From contig NZ_WXFG01000020.1 in assembly GCF_009881055.1 (NCBI RefSeq), positions 1 to 64,000 of the forward strand: DNA of 64,000 nt, in the 5' to 3' direction. The notes under the pieces are model-generated. The model saw only the letters and a program-made list of their open reading frames with translations, made no database searches and was not told the origin of the DNA. This DNA is from Peptoclostridium sp. Lineage in GTDB: Bacteria > Bacillota > Clostridia > Peptostreptococcales > Peptostreptococcaceae. Each line of letters starts with the position of its first letter. The stretch's first letter is position 1. The position numbers were made by a program, and so were the translations under genes. Shown one piece after another: positions 9,448 through 19,317 of the stretch.

Positions 9448-10884
9448 CTATAACAGCCTTTTATAGAGGCTTTTGTACATTAAGGCTGATTTATTCCAGC
9501 TGAAATCATCTCTCATTGCATTCCTTACAAGCATATCCCAAACCGGCTTGTCCATATATGTATCGACTGCCCTTATTATAGTATACAACATCTCGTGCGC
9601 ATTGTAATTCGCAAAGCTAAAACCGTTGCCCTCTCCGGTGTACTTGTTGTATGGAACCACCGTGTCCTTAAGCCCCCCCGTCTCCCTCACTATAGGGAGA
9701 GTGCCGTATCTGAGGGCTATGAGCTGGCTCAGTCCGCACGGTTCGAATCTGGAAGGCATGAGAAGCATGTCTGAACCAGCATATATCTTCTGTGCCAGGG
9801 CATTGTCAAATTTAATGCTGGCTGAAACTCTCCCCTCATACTTCGCTGCATAATGCCTGATTAGGTTCTCGTATTTTCTGTCTCCCGTGCCGAGCACCGC
9901 AATGCTTATCCTGTGCCTTGAAAGAAGTTCGTCGAATACGCACTCTACAAGGTCAAGCCCCTTTTGCTCTGTAAGCCTTGTAATCATTGACATCACAGGT
10001 ATATCTGCATTTTTTTCCAGCCCGAGCTCATCGAGCAAGTGAAGCTTGTTCTTGAGCTTGCCTTCAGTTGCAGTAAAGGCATCATAATTTTCGATTATGT
10101 CAGAATCCGTCTTGGGATTATATATGTCGTAGTCTATTCCATTTAGTATCCCAAAAAGGTGCTCATTTCTCTTCTGAAGTGCTCCCTCAAGCCCCTCTCC
10201 AAAATGTGGATTTTGGATTTCGCCGGCGTACGTTTCGCTTACGGTCGTAATGGCGTTGCTGTATGCAAGCCCTCCCTTCATGTAGCTCAGCGCGCCTTTG
10301 TATTCGAGGCCATCCGGATTGAAATGCTCGTATCCAAGGCCGAAAAGTTCACTCATCATCTCGCGGGCGAAAATGCCTTGGTATTTTAGGTTGTGTATTG
10401 TGAAAACCGTCTTTATGTTTGCAAAATCCTGCCTCCAGCGGTACTGCAGCTTGTTTAGGGCGCAAACCATGCCTGTCTGCCAGTCATTGCAGTGTATGAC
10501 CTCCGGCTTGAAATCTGTGTTGGCGATAAATTCGAGCACAGCCCTTGAGAAGAATGCGAACCTTTCCGCTTCATCATGATGGCCGTATATTCCATGTCTT
10601 TTAAAGTAGTATTCATTGTCTACGAAATAGAAGGGCACACCCTCGTATTCGCATTCAAGTATCCCGCAATACTGGTTTCTCCAGCCCACATGCACATTGA
10701 AGCTCTTGATGAACTTCATTTTGCTCTTGAATTCTTCCTTTATGTCCATATATTTTGGGATTATGACCCTTGCATCTACGCCATAGCGCCTTAACTCCCT
10801 TGGAAGAGCAAAAGCCACATCGGCAAGTCCGCCAGTTTTTATGAAAGGGTATGCTTCAGATGCTGCAAAGAGAACTCGTGTCAT
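9448..10884 (-). CDS. glgA: Glycogen synthase (ADP-glucose dependent, GT5)
   Basis: 478 residues; extends alpha-1,4-glucan from ADP-glucose. The N-terminal KTGGLADV loop (17-24) is the ADP-glucose binding signature of GT5. HCNDWQTGM, the C-terminal MPSRFEPCGLSQLIALRYGT region and the RETGGLKDTV segment complete the GT-B fold. Length is normal for bacterial GlgA (about 475-490). Located directly after glgD (27-base gap) in the same operon as glgB, glgC and glgD, which make its substrate and branch its product. Confidence 0.97.
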   Translation of the reverse strand: MTRVLFAASEAYPFIKTGGLADVAFALPRELRRYGVDARVIIPKYMDIKEEFKSKMKFIKSFNVHVGWRNQYCGILECEYEGVPFYFVDNEYYFKRHGIYGHHDEAERFAFFSRAVLEFIANTDFKPEVIHCNDWQTGMVCALNKLQYRWRQDFANIKTVFTIHNLKYQGIFAREMMSELFGLGYEHFNPDGLEYKGALSYMKGGLAYSNAITTVSETYAGEIQNPHFGEGLEGALQKRNEHLFGILNGIDYDIYNPKTDSDIIENYDAFTATEGKLKNKLHLLDELGLEKNADIPVMSMITRLTEQKGLDLVECVFDELLSRHRISIAVLGTGDRKYENLIRHYAAKYEGRVSASIKFDNALAQKIYAGSDMLLMPSRFEPCGLSQLIALRYGTLPIVRETGGLKDTVVPYNKYTGEGNGFSFANYNAHEMLYTIIRAVDTYMDKPVWDMLVRNAMRDDFSWNKSALMYKSLYKRLL

Positions 10885-10911
10885 TTTATTACCCCCTGTA
10901 TCGTGCTTTTG

Positions 10912-12036
10912 CTATATAACTGAATCCTTCCTTACAACCATAGGGCTTTTCTCATCACCCATGAGATGTTTGTTGGCAGTTATTGTGACGCTTTTGTCCA
11001 ATATTACATTTTCAATTAGAGCCCCTTCTTCAATCACAGAGCGCTGCATTATTATGCTGTTTTTTACTACTGCACCCTTTTTGATCTTCACACCTCTGAA
11101 TATCACGCTGTTTTCAACATGCCCCTCTATAATGCAGCCGTTCGCAAGAAGCGAGTTTTTGACGGAACAGGAATCAGAATATTTTGTCGGAGCCTCGTCC
11201 TTTACCTTTGTGAATATAAGCCCATGGCCTGTGAAAAGCTCTTGGTAGTTTTCCTGATTCAATATCTCCATGCTCTCAACGTAATAGTTCATGAGTGAAT
11301 TAATGCAAGCAAGATACCCTTTGTACTTGTATGCATTTACATATGTATTGCCGTCGTATATTTTTTTGAGAATCATTTCTTTGAGATAGTTTGCATCCCC
11401 GAAGGATATCGCGTCCTCTATCATGTTCACGAGCATTTCCTTCTTCATGATGTAGACTTCCATTGATATGTTGGGGCATGGGCCGGAACCGGTGTTTGTT
11501 CCGATACTGAGCACCCTTTTATTTTCATCAAGATTGAGTGTATCGCAGTTTATGAAAAAGTCTTTTTTTTCAGTAACTCTCTTATAGAGTATAGTTATGT
11601 CAGCTCCTGAATCCTTGTGGAACTCCACAGCATCCTTGAAATCCATGTTGAAGACCATGTAGCTCTTGGAGAGCATTACATATTCCTGCCTGCTTTTTTT
11701 TATGTAGCTCAGATGATCCTTGAAATTCCTTATGTCTCCTTCCTGGTAGAAGGGCTTAAGACTCTGGAATTCAGGGCTCAGCACATACAGCCTGTCTATT
11801 TTTCTGTCAAGGTCCCAGGCCTTGCCCGAGCCCAGGTGATCGACTAGCGACCCAAACTTGCTTCCTGTAAAAATGCCTATGTTTTCTATTCCGGCGTTCA
11901 CCATATTTGAGATTATGAAATCTATTATCCTGTACCTTCCAATGTAGGGTATAGACGCTATCGGCCTGTGGTATGTGAGTGCCTTTATGTTCTCTTCTGA
12001 TTCCCCGAGATTGATTATTCCCATGACATCCTTCAT
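10912..12036 (-). CDS. glgD: GlgD, non-catalytic/regulatory partner of ADP-glucose pyrophosphorylase
   Basis: 374 residues, paralogous to GlgC but divergent. The N-terminal pyrophosphorylase loop is MGIINLGESEENIKALT instead of the catalytic GGxGxRL loop, as in Firmicute GlgD proteins that join GlgC in a heterotetramer. The nucleotidyltransferase-like domain (PIASIPYIGRYRIIDF) is followed by a left-handed beta-helix C-terminus with hexapeptide-like repeats (VIFRGVKIKKGAVVKNSI). AGGAGGTATATC precedes the ATG. It follows glgC by 18 bases. The role as a modulating subunit is known for the family in Bacillus; here it is inferred. Confidence 0.93.
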   Translation of the reverse strand: MKDVMGIINLGESEENIKALTYHRPIASIPYIGRYRIIDFIISNMVNAGIENIGIFTGSKFGSLVDHLGSGKAWDLDRKIDRLYVLSPEFQSLKPFYQEGDIRNFKDHLSYIKKSRQEYVMLSKSYMVFNMDFKDAVEFHKDSGADITILYKRVTEKKDFFINCDTLNLDENKRVLSIGTNTGSGPCPNISMEVYIMKKEMLVNMIEDAISFGDANYLKEMILKKIYDGNTYVNAYKYKGYLACINSLMNYYVESMEILNQENYQELFTGHGLIFTKVKDEAPTKYSDSCSVKNSLLANGCIIEGHVENSVIFRGVKIKKGAVVKNSIIMQRSVIEEGALIENVILDKSVTITANKHLMGDEKSPMVVRKDSVI

Positions 12037-12054
12037 GATATACCTCCTGCGTAT

Positions 12055-13179
12055 TTATTCTGTGAATAGTGTAATGTCTTCAGATTCAATGCTTCCTATC
12101 TTTTGGCCGGCCTTAATAATCAAGTCCTCACCTACAATAGCACGCTCTATTACGGCGCCCTCCTCAATTCTCACGTTTGACATGATAACGGAATCCACTA
12201 TCCTGGCTCCCTTGGCCACATAGACATCCGGGAACAGCACTGAGTTTTCCACATTCCCATAAATTATGCAGCCTTCGTCGAGAAGCGATGATTTGACGCA
12301 TGAATCGGGACTTACATAATGCGGCGGACTCACTGGGTTAACCGAGTATATTCTCCAGTTTCTGTCATAGAGATTGAGTTCATTGTCATCCTTTAGAAGG
12401 TCCATGTTTGCTTCCCACAGGCTTTTTATTGTGCCCACGTCCTTCCAGTAGCCTTTGAATCTGTATGCATACATCTTGTTGCCATCAGCCAGCATGGTAG
12501 GAATTATGTTCTTTCCAAAGTCATTGTCGGACTCTATGTTCTGCTCGTCTTCTGCCATATATTTCTTCAGCTTCTGCCAGTTGAAAATGTATATCCCCAT
12601 GGACGCCAGATTACTCTTTGCTTTTTCCGGCTTTTCTTCAAACTCGTATATACTGTTGTCGTCGTTGCAGTTCATTATGCCAAATCTGCTCGTCTCGTCC
12701 CATGGCACCTCCATGACGGAAATCGTAGCATCAGCGCCTTTTTCCTTGTGGTACTTGAGCATCTTCGAATAGTCCATCTTATATATGTGGTCTCCTGAAA
12801 GTATTATTACATACTCCGGATCGTATACATCTATGAAATCTGTATTTTCGTAAATCGCATTTGCCGTGCCCTTGTACCATCGTCCTCCATCTCTGCCTAC
12901 ATAAGGAGGAAGTACGGTAACGCCCGAATCCTTCCTGTCAAGGTCCCAATAGCTGCCTATGCCTATGTGCGCATTAAGCGTCAGCGGCTGATACTGCGTC
13001 AGTACGCCTACTGTGTATATTCCAGAATTCGAGCAGTTGCTCAGTGTAAAGTCTATTATCCTGTACTTTCCACCGAAAGGAACCGCAGGCTTTGCATTTG
13101 TCTTTGTGAGAGCCCCCAGCCTGCTTCCTTGCCCCCCAGCAAGTATCATGGCTATAACCTCTTTTTTCTTTTTGATCAT
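12055..13179 (-). CDS. glgC: Glucose-1-phosphate adenylyltransferase
   Basis: 374 residues; makes ADP-glucose, the committed step of glycogen synthesis. The catalytic loop [16 protein letters not shown], the substrate segment [20 protein letters not shown], and [11 protein letters not shown] with the catalytic Asp are all intact, in contrast to GlgD. A beta-helix domain closes the protein. I use the ATG at 13179 (MIKKKKEV), which has GGAAGGAG at correct distance, rather than an ATG 18 bases upstream. Between glgB and glgD in the operon. Confidence 0.96.
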   Translation of the reverse strand: MIKKKKEVIAMILAGGQGSRLGALTKTNAKPAVPFGGKYRIIDFTLSNCSNSGIYTVGVLTQYQPLTLNAHIGIGSYWDLDRKDSGVTVLPPYVGRDGGRWYKGTANAIYENTDFIDVYDPEYVIILSGDHIYKMDYSKMLKYHKEKGADATISVMEVPWDETSRFGIMNCNDDNSIYEFEEKPEKAKSNLASMGIYIFNWQKLKKYMAEDEQNIESDNDFGKNIIPTMLADGNKMYAYRFKGYWKDVGTIKSLWEANMDLLKDDNELNLYDRNWRIYSVNPVSPPHYVSPDSCVKSSLLDEGCIIYGNVENSVLFPDVYVAKGARIVDSVIMSNVRIEEGAVIERAIVGEDLIIKAGQKIGSIESEDITLFTE

Positions 13180-13271
13180 TGCACTATCTCCTTCCATAAA
13201 ATGATTGCTGTATACAAGGTCTTACAATCCCACAATAGATATATATCCACATAAAACCCCGCTTAAAACAA

Positions 13272-15263
13272 CTATCTTGCATGATAGTTTGAAAATCCAA
13301 CGTTTTTCCTGTCTGTTCCGTTTTGGGGAGCTCCGGTTTCACCTTCTGGTATGACTATGTTTTTAGGCTTTATAAACACTGCACTCAGCGGACCCAGGTC
13401 GAGCATTATCGAATGCTTCTGGCTTTGCCACGGAGTCTGCGTTGCGGAAAACTCGCTGCACATGCACCTTCCATTGCCTCCGAATTCTTCACTGTTGCTG
13501 CATAGCGCAGTCTCATACTCTCCCATGTATGGCACTCCTATCCTGTAACCGTGCCTTTCCATAGGCGTGAAATTGAATACTGCGATTAAGAAATCTTCCT
13601 TTTTCCTGCCCTTTCTCATGAAGGCCACCACGCTCTCCTGATAGTTATGCAGGTCTATCCATTCAAAGCCGCTGTAGTCGTGGTCGACCTCCCACAGCGC
13701 CCTCTCGTCCTTATAGAATTTGTTGAGCCTTTCAACATAGTGCTTTGTCTTGCTGTGCATGTCGTACTCGAGCAGGAACCACTCGAGCTCGCGCGAGTAG
13801 TTCCATTCCACAAACTGCCCGAATTCTCCACCCATGAACATCAGCTTCTTGCCGGGATGCGCAGCCATATAGGCGTGCAGCAGTCTCAGGTTCGCAAACT
13901 TCTGCCAGTAATCCCCTGGCATCTTGCCTATAAGCGAGTATTTCCCATGCACAACCTCGTCGTGAGAAAGCGGGAGTATGTAGTTTTCAGAAAACGCGTA
14001 AGTCAGCGAGAAGGTTATCAAGTTGTGGTTCCACTTCCTGTGGACCGGATCCAGGCTCATGTACTCGAGCATATCGTTCATCCAGCCCATGTTCCATTTG
14101 TAGTTGAAGCCGAGCCCTCCAATGTGCACGGGAGCTGTCACAAGCGGCCAGGCCGTCGATTCCTCGGCTATCATGAGAGCATTAGGATAGTAACTGAACA
14201 CCGTCTTGTTGAGCATTCTGAGAAACTCTATCGCCTCAATGTTCTCTCGGCCGCCGTACCTGTTGGGCTCCCACTGACCGTCGCGCCTGCCGTAGTCTAG
14301 ATATAGCATGTTTGCTACCGCATCCACTCTCAGACCGTCTATGTGGAACATTTCAAACCAGAAAACAGCATTTGATATAAGAAAGCTTATCACTTCAGGT
14401 CTTCCAAGATCGAAATTGGCTGTACCCCATTCTGGATGTTCCCCCTTGAGCGGACTTGAATATTCGTATGTCGGCGTCCCGTCAAACCTGAAAAGGCCGT
14501 GTTCGTCCTTGCAAAAGTGCCCCGGAACCCAGTCGAGTATCACTCCTATGCCTCTTTGGTGGCATATGTCCACGAAGTATTTGAAATCATCGGAGGTGCC
14601 GTACCTGCTCGTTACGCTGAAATACCCTGTAGCCTGGTAACCCCAGGACCCGTCAAACGGATGCTCCATTATAGGCATCAGCTCTACATGTGTATATCCC
14701 ATCTCCAGTACATAGTCAGTCACCTTGTCGGCCAGCTCGCGGTAGCTGTAGAACTTTCCATCCGGCTTTTTCATCCACGAGCCCATGTGCAACTCATATA
14801 TGTTGACCGGCTTGTCATACGAAGTCTCTTTCTTTTTAGCGGACTCCCACGACTCGTCATTCCATTCGTACTCGTTTAGCTTTTTTATTACAGATGCCGT
14901 ATTCGGCCTCTTTTCGGAGCAAAGCGCATATGGATCCGCCTTGAGAATCTTCCGGCCGGCTGTTGCTGTCACCTCGTATTTGTATATATCCCCTTCAGAA
15001 AGCCCTTCTATGAATATGTTCCATATGCCGGAATTCTTAACCTTCTTCATTTCAAAGCCCTTTCCGTTCCAGCCGTTGAAGTCCCCCACAACGCTTACGC
15101 TTTTGGCGTTGGGTGCCCAGACGTTGAAAACAGTGCCGTTTTTGCCATTATGGCTTGCCAGCCGCGCCCCCATTATATTGTAGCTGTGATAATATCTGCC
15201 TTCATTGAACAGATATACAAAAAAATCATCCGGAAATATATAATCAACGCTTTTTGCCTTCAT
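13272..15263 (-). CDS. glgB: 1,4-alpha-glucan branching enzyme (GH13)
   Basis: 663 residues. An N-terminal CBM48 (residues about 30-120, NAKSVSVVGDFNGWNG) is followed by a GH13 barrel with ELHMGSW, the four conserved regions DWVPGHF, GLRVDAVANMLY (nucleophile Asp), IAEESTAWP (acid/base Glu) and LPLSHDEVVHGK, and a C-terminal beta domain. It introduces alpha-1,6 branches into glycogen. The final 20 or so residues (after FIKPKN) are a hydrophilic tail. First of the core glg genes, 14 bases after the upstream GH13 gene. Confidence 0.96.
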   Translation of the reverse strand: MKAKSVDYIFPDDFFVYLFNEGRYYHSYNIMGARLASHNGKNGTVFNVWAPNAKSVSVVGDFNGWNGKGFEMKKVKNSGIWNIFIEGLSEGDIYKYEVTATAGRKILKADPYALCSEKRPNTASVIKKLNEYEWNDESWESAKKKETSYDKPVNIYELHMGSWMKKPDGKFYSYRELADKVTDYVLEMGYTHVELMPIMEHPFDGSWGYQATGYFSVTSRYGTSDDFKYFVDICHQRGIGVILDWVPGHFCKDEHGLFRFDGTPTYEYSSPLKGEHPEWGTANFDLGRPEVISFLISNAVFWFEMFHIDGLRVDAVANMLYLDYGRRDGQWEPNRYGGRENIEAIEFLRMLNKTVFSYYPNALMIAEESTAWPLVTAPVHIGGLGFNYKWNMGWMNDMLEYMSLDPVHRKWNHNLITFSLTYAFSENYILPLSHDEVVHGKYSLIGKMPGDYWQKFANLRLLHAYMAAHPGKKLMFMGGEFGQFVEWNYSRELEWFLLEYDMHSKTKHYVERLNKFYKDERALWEVDHDYSGFEWIDLHNYQESVVAFMRKGRKKEDFLIAVFNFTPMERHGYRIGVPYMGEYETALCSNSEEFGGNGRCMCSEFSATQTPWQSQKHSIMLDLGPLSAVFIKPKNIVIPEGETGAPQNGTDRKNVGFSNYHAR

Positions 15264-15277
15264 ATGAGCAACCCCTT

Positions 15278-17239
15278 CTAATCCTTTTTCTTTAGTATTT
15301 TGGCCGAGAAACCTTCGAGCGAAATTTTAAGAATTCCCGCACTACACAAGAACTCTTCACCAGTATGAATTTCTTCAAAAACCATTGAATCGCACTCATC
15401 AAGCTTGATTTCAAAACTGGATATACCTGACGGATTTCTGTTTATGAGCACTATAAAAAGCTGGTCAGCAGCCTTTTCTCCGAAAATGCCACTTCCGCCG
15501 GCAGTGCTTCTTGTGAATCCAAACACGTCATCCGGAAGCTCAAGAGGTCTCCAGCTTCCCACCTTGAATGCGTCATTTTCATTCCTGAGCTGCATAAAAT
15601 GTTTATACCATGCCTGCAATCCAATATCCTCTTTCCCCCAAGGGTACGCCGCCCTGTTAAAGGGATCTTCATAGCCCTCAACGCCTGCCTCGTCGGCATA
15701 GTATATACACGGCACTCCCGGAAAAGTCATTTGAACAAGGCTCAGCAGTTTGAGCCTTTTCAGTCCCAGCTGCCTCATGCTTGAATCCAGCTTGTACTTA
15801 TATTTTTGAGTCGTGCTCATATTTTCGCTTTCGGGAGCACCTCCAAGCAACGTGAGTATTCTTGGAACATCATGGCTGCCTATCAGATTCAAATTCGAAT
15901 AAAACGCCTTGGAGGGATAGTTTTCATACAAGCTCATAAGCATTTGCGCCGTTTCTCCTGAACTTTTTTCCCCGAACATGAAATCCAGCATTATGCGCCT
16001 GAAGGGATAGTTGGTTACACAATCCAGGCCTTTGCCTCGAATATATGTCCTCCTTTTATCGTAGCTTATCTTATTGGATGCATCCTCCCAGACCTCTCCA
16101 ATGAGAACAGCCTCATTATCTATTTTTTTGAGCGTATCCCTGAAGCGTTCTATGAATTCATCCGGAAGCTCGTCTGCCACATCGAGCCTCCAACCCTTTA
16201 CTCCCATTCCCGTCCAATGCTTCAGCACACTGTCATTTCCGCTTATTATGTAATCTATGTACGTTTCGTCAAGCTCATTGACCTCAGGAAGCGATTTTAT
16301 TCCCCACCAGCTCTTGTATGCTTCAGGATGCGATTCGAACTTGTACCATCTGTAGTATTTGGAATCCTTCGACTGGTAGGCTCCCAAATCGTCGTTCCTG
16401 CCGTACATATTGAAGTATATGCTGTCGCTGCCTGTATGGCTGAACACTCCGTCAAGCACTATTGATATGCCTTTCTTTCTTGCTTCGTTTACAAGCTTCT
16501 TGAACAAGACGTCGTCTCCTAGCATGCCGTCAACCTTCCTGTAATCCGATACATCATACCTGTGGTTGCTTTGCGATTCGAATATGGGATTCAGGTATAT
16601 ACAGCCGACTCCCAGTTTTTTCAGGTAGTCCAGCTTTTTTATTATCCCTTTGAGGTTGCCTCCAAAGAAATCCCACTTGAGCACCTCGCCCTTGTCATCC
16701 TTGACATAAAACGGCGTATCGTCCCAATGCGAGTATATAAGACTGTTGTTTTTCTTGTTGTATATCTTCTTGCCTTCGTTTCCATTGAAAAATCTATCAG
16801 GAAATATCTGATAGACCACAGTTTGTCTGAACCATGCCGGCGTGTCGAACTCCTCGGAATACACCGTGATTTGATATGGTTTTGGCTGAAGGGCGTAAAT
16901 CTGTCCGACTCCGCCTGCCTGATGGCTGTTGTTGCCGTAAAAGAATACACCGTTTGAAACTTCTATCTTGAAATAATACCACATGATGCCCGTCCTGAAT
17001 GGCATATTTATCTGCGCATAAAAAATATTAATTCCCGATTTTTGATTTTCCCTGAGCATCGCAATCTCTTCATAGACTCCATGGGCGCCCTCTTCATGCA
17101 TTACAATCCATACGTTTTTGACATCCTCTTCAGCGCTTGCGGCTATTCTAAGAACGGCAGACTGTCCGCATGTCATGGCTCCAAAAGGTTTTTTAAAGTA
17201 TATGTCATGTGAATTGTGTATAATATTTGTCGTGCCCAA
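15278..17239 (-). CDS. GH13 alpha-glucan hydrolase (neopullulanase/cyclomaltodextrinase type)
   Basis: 653 residues with no signal peptide, so probably cytoplasmic. An N-terminal beta domain (about 1-125) precedes a GH13 barrel: VVYQIFPDRFFNGN, GCIYLNPIF, region I DGVFSH, region II GWRLDVADE (nucleophile), region III LIGEVWED (acid/base) and region IV LIGSHDV. It likely trims glycogen-derived dextrins. The start is TTG at 17239 with AAGGGGGA upstream; no ATG is better placed. First gene of the glycogen operon. Exact specificity (neopullulanase, maltogenic amylase or cyclodextrinase) cannot be settled by eye. Confidence 0.85.
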   Translation of the reverse strand: MGTTNIIHNSHDIYFKKPFGAMTCGQSAVLRIAASAEEDVKNVWIVMHEEGAHGVYEEIAMLRENQKSGINIFYAQINMPFRTGIMWYYFKIEVSNGVFFYGNNSHQAGGVGQIYALQPKPYQITVYSEEFDTPAWFRQTVVYQIFPDRFFNGNEGKKIYNKKNNSLIYSHWDDTPFYVKDDKGEVLKWDFFGGNLKGIIKKLDYLKKLGVGCIYLNPIFESQSNHRYDVSDYRKVDGMLGDDVLFKKLVNEARKKGISIVLDGVFSHTGSDSIYFNMYGRNDDLGAYQSKDSKYYRWYKFESHPEAYKSWWGIKSLPEVNELDETYIDYIISGNDSVLKHWTGMGVKGWRLDVADELPDEFIERFRDTLKKIDNEAVLIGEVWEDASNKISYDKRRTYIRGKGLDCVTNYPFRRIMLDFMFGEKSSGETAQMLMSLYENYPSKAFYSNLNLIGSHDVPRILTLLGGAPESENMSTTQKYKYKLDSSMRQLGLKRLKLLSLVQMTFPGVPCIYYADEAGVEGYEDPFNRAAYPWGKEDIGLQAWYKHFMQLRNENDAFKVGSWRPLELPDDVFGFTRSTAGGSGIFGEKAADQLFIVLINRNPSGISSFEIKLDECDSMVFEEIHTGEEFLCSAGILKISLEGFSAKILKKKD

Positions 17240-17350
17240 TGCGCTGTCCCCCTTTATGCTCCGGTTTCACACATGCTTCATCGAATAAACATTTGAAGTG
17301 AAGCCGCATGTATAGCTAATATGATGTTTATACCCGATTAATTCAAATAT

Positions 17351-17387
17351 AAAAGGACATCCTCGAATTAAGGTTGTCCTTTTTTTA
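17351..17387 (+). terminator. Rho-independent terminator-like hairpin
   Basis: AAAAGGACA and TGTCCTTTT form a 9-bp stem, and seven T follow on the + strand. No rightward gene lies just upstream, so it may insulate the glycogen operon from rightward transcription or be a remnant. It lies just outside the IS element's left end. Confidence 0.55.
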
Positions 17388-17462
17388 AACATTTGAACAA
17401 AATCTTTGCGGGCGCATTCCCCGTCTATAATCTATTGATTTAGGCGGGGTTAGCCCGTTTTT

Positions 17463-17882
17463 TCATTGCTGTTTTGGAACATCCTGCTGTTGGATGTATT
17501 TTTTTATAGTTTCAATCGTAGCTCCGCCAGTGGAGAGGACCATGTAGCTGTTGCTCCAAAAATACGGCTTCCAGTAATACTGGGCAAGATGCTCTGAAAA
17601 CTCCTTGCGGACCGCCCGAGAGGTGACCGTCTTGTAGCTGTTAACCAACTTTGAGAGCTGCACTTGTGGCGTAGCCTCAAAAAGCAAATGTATGTGGTCA
17701 GCCTCCCCATTAAACTCGATAAGCGTGCATCCCCAATTCTCAAGGAAGCCTTGCGTGATTTCCTGCATCATCCAAAGCATGTCTGGCGTTATGCACTTGT
17801 GCCTGTATTTTGTCACTACAACCAAATGGTATGTCAGCTTAAAGCATGCATGCCTGTTTTTGCTGTAAGAATCATCATTCAT
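17463..17882 (-). CDS. tnpA: IS200/IS605 Y1 transposase TnpA
   Basis: 139 residues, the normal size for single-stranded-DNA Y1 transposases. The HUH motif is H63-I-H65 (ADHIHLLFEATP), and the catalytic tyrosine is Tyr129 in ETIKKYIQQQ. The ATG at 17882 is chosen because GAGGAG lies directly upstream; the frame stays open further up but without a good site. Divergent from tnpB with an 85-base intergenic region. The frame and all motifs are intact, so the protein may be active. Confidence 0.92.
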   Translation of the reverse strand: MNDDSYSKNRHACFKLTYHLVVVTKYRHKCITPDMLWMMQEITQGFLENWGCTLIEFNGEADHIHLLFEATPQVQLSKLVNSYKTVTSRAVRKEFSEHLAQYYWKPYFWSNSYMVLSTGGATIETIKKYIQQQDVPKQQ

Positions 17883-17967
17883 GGAAACTCCTCCTTTACA
17901 ACCAAACGTTTGTTTGGTATAATTATAGCATAAAGCTGTTTCGATTTCCAGCGAAAGGAGTGAGTTC

Positions 17968-19317
17968 ATGAAGGTGTCAAAAACACTGAAAAACAAAATA
18001 ACAACCAGATGCGACGCCTTTGTGGACACGCTTGGCATTTACAGAAGTGCCCTTTCGTTTGCAATAAAGGTCATAGATGCTGAATGGAGTTCGCTTTCCG
18101 CATGCACTACCGTAAAAAGCGTGGTGCCGCTTGCAGAGCTTCTCATGCATAAGACCGCCGACAATCCCAATCAAAGGTACGGCGAGTTCGACAAGCTTTT
18201 CTACAAGTTCCCGAGCTATTTCAGGAGGTCGGCTATAGCCGATGCCTACGGCATCGTCAAGAGCCACAGGTCAAACCTGTCCAATTGGGAGCTTAAAAAA
18301 GCAGAGTTCGAAGCCAAGGGCAAAACACTAAAGGACAAGCCGCCGACGCTGAGCTACAGCCATTACGCCTTCCCCGTTTTCTACAAGAAGAACATGTTCA
18401 TCCGAACTGGCGAGAACTCGGCAAGCATCAAGGTCTTTAAGGGTGGCGACTGGGTTTGGCAGGACATATCCTTCAAAGGCGACAGCCTTAAAAGGCTTGT
18501 CGGCTACAAGGAATGCAGCCCTTCCCTTGTAAAGAAAGGCAGGAGGTTTTACCTGCACACGCCATGCAAGGCCACAGTAACGCTTTGCGACAAAAAACCT
18601 AACGAGCAGACTATAATCGCAGTGGACTTGGGACTTACAAACACTGCTGTTTGCTGTGCCATGAAAGCAGATGGAACTGTCATAGGCAGGTTGTTCATAA
18701 ACCAGCCTGTAGAAAAAGACCGAATGCTTTCAAGACTGGGCAGGCTCAAGAAAGCTCAGCAGCAGTCGTGCATAAACAGCAAAAACAAGCTCCCCAACCA
18801 CTGGAGAAAAATAAACAACCTTCAAAAGCAAATAGTCCAAGACACCGTAAACAAGATAGTGGCGTTTGCCCAAAAATATGGAGCCACTGCGATAGTTTTT
18901 GAGTATCTTGGCAAATTCAAACACCCAAGGGGCAAAACCAGCAAAGTCCAAAAGCTCAGGCTCAAGCTTCAGCACTGGGCCAAAAATAGAATCCAAGACA
19001 AGGTCAAGCACAAGGCTCATTCCCTTGGCATAAGATTCTCAAGGGTTGTCGCTGCGAACACGTCAAAGCTCGCCTTCGATGGCAGCGGAGCTGTGATTCG
19101 AAACGCCAAGCAAGACCTGTGTGAGTTCAAGACTGGCAAGAAATATCACGCCGATCTCAACGCATCCTATAACATAGGTGCGAGATACTTTATAGGAGCA
19201 ATACTAAAAACCTGTCCTGAAAAGGACAGGTCGCAAGCTATGGCTAAAGTTCCAGAGCTTGCGTCCAGAACCAGGTGCGTTCTGGCTTCGTTAATTAGTC
19301 TTGTCAAAGCCATATAA
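17968..19317 (+). CDS. tnpB: TnpB, RNA-guided nuclease of the IS605 element
   Basis: 449 residues. The RuvC-like active site is complete: Asp220 in IIAVDLGLTNTAV, Glu312 in IVFEYLGKF and Asp396 in YHADLNASYNIGARYF. The stretch between them (365-395) is where TnpB normally has a CxxC...CxxC zinc finger. Here it reads NTSKLAFDGSGAV...LCEFKTGKKY with a single Cys, as in a TnpB subgroup that lost the finger. TnpB cuts DNA next to a transposon-associated motif using a right-end omega RNA. GAAAGGAG precedes the ATG. Confidence 0.9.
   Translation: MKVSKTLKNKITTRCDAFVDTLGIYRSALSFAIKVIDAEWSSLSACTTVKSVVPLAELLMHKTADNPNQRYGEFDKLFYKFPSYFRRSAIADAYGIVKSHRSNLSNWELKKAEFEAKGKTLKDKPPTLSYSHYAFPVFYKKNMFIRTGENSASIKVFKGGDWVWQDISFKGDSLKRLVGYKECSPSLVKKGRRFYLHTPCKATVTLCDKKPNEQTIIAVDLGLTNTAVCCAMKADGTVIGRLFINQPVEKDRMLSRLGRLKKAQQQSCINSKNKLPNHWRKINNLQKQIVQDTVNKIVAFAQKYGATAIVFEYLGKFKHPRGKTSKVQKLRLKLQHWAKNRIQDKVKHKAHSLGIRFSRVVAANTSKLAFDGSGAVIRNAKQDLCEFKTGKKYHADLNASYNIGARYFIGAILKTCPEKDRSQAMAKVPELASRTRCVLASLISLVKAI

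Noticed and set aside
13647..14300. 217-codon rightward open frame
   Set aside because: Antisense to glgB, which is intact with all GH13 motifs. No ribosome site and low-complexity composition; a shadow frame.
17463..18038. Longer 191-residue form of TnpA
   Set aside because: The extra 52 residues overlap the divergent tnpB start and lack similarity to Y1 transposases. The ATG at 17882 has GAGGAG.
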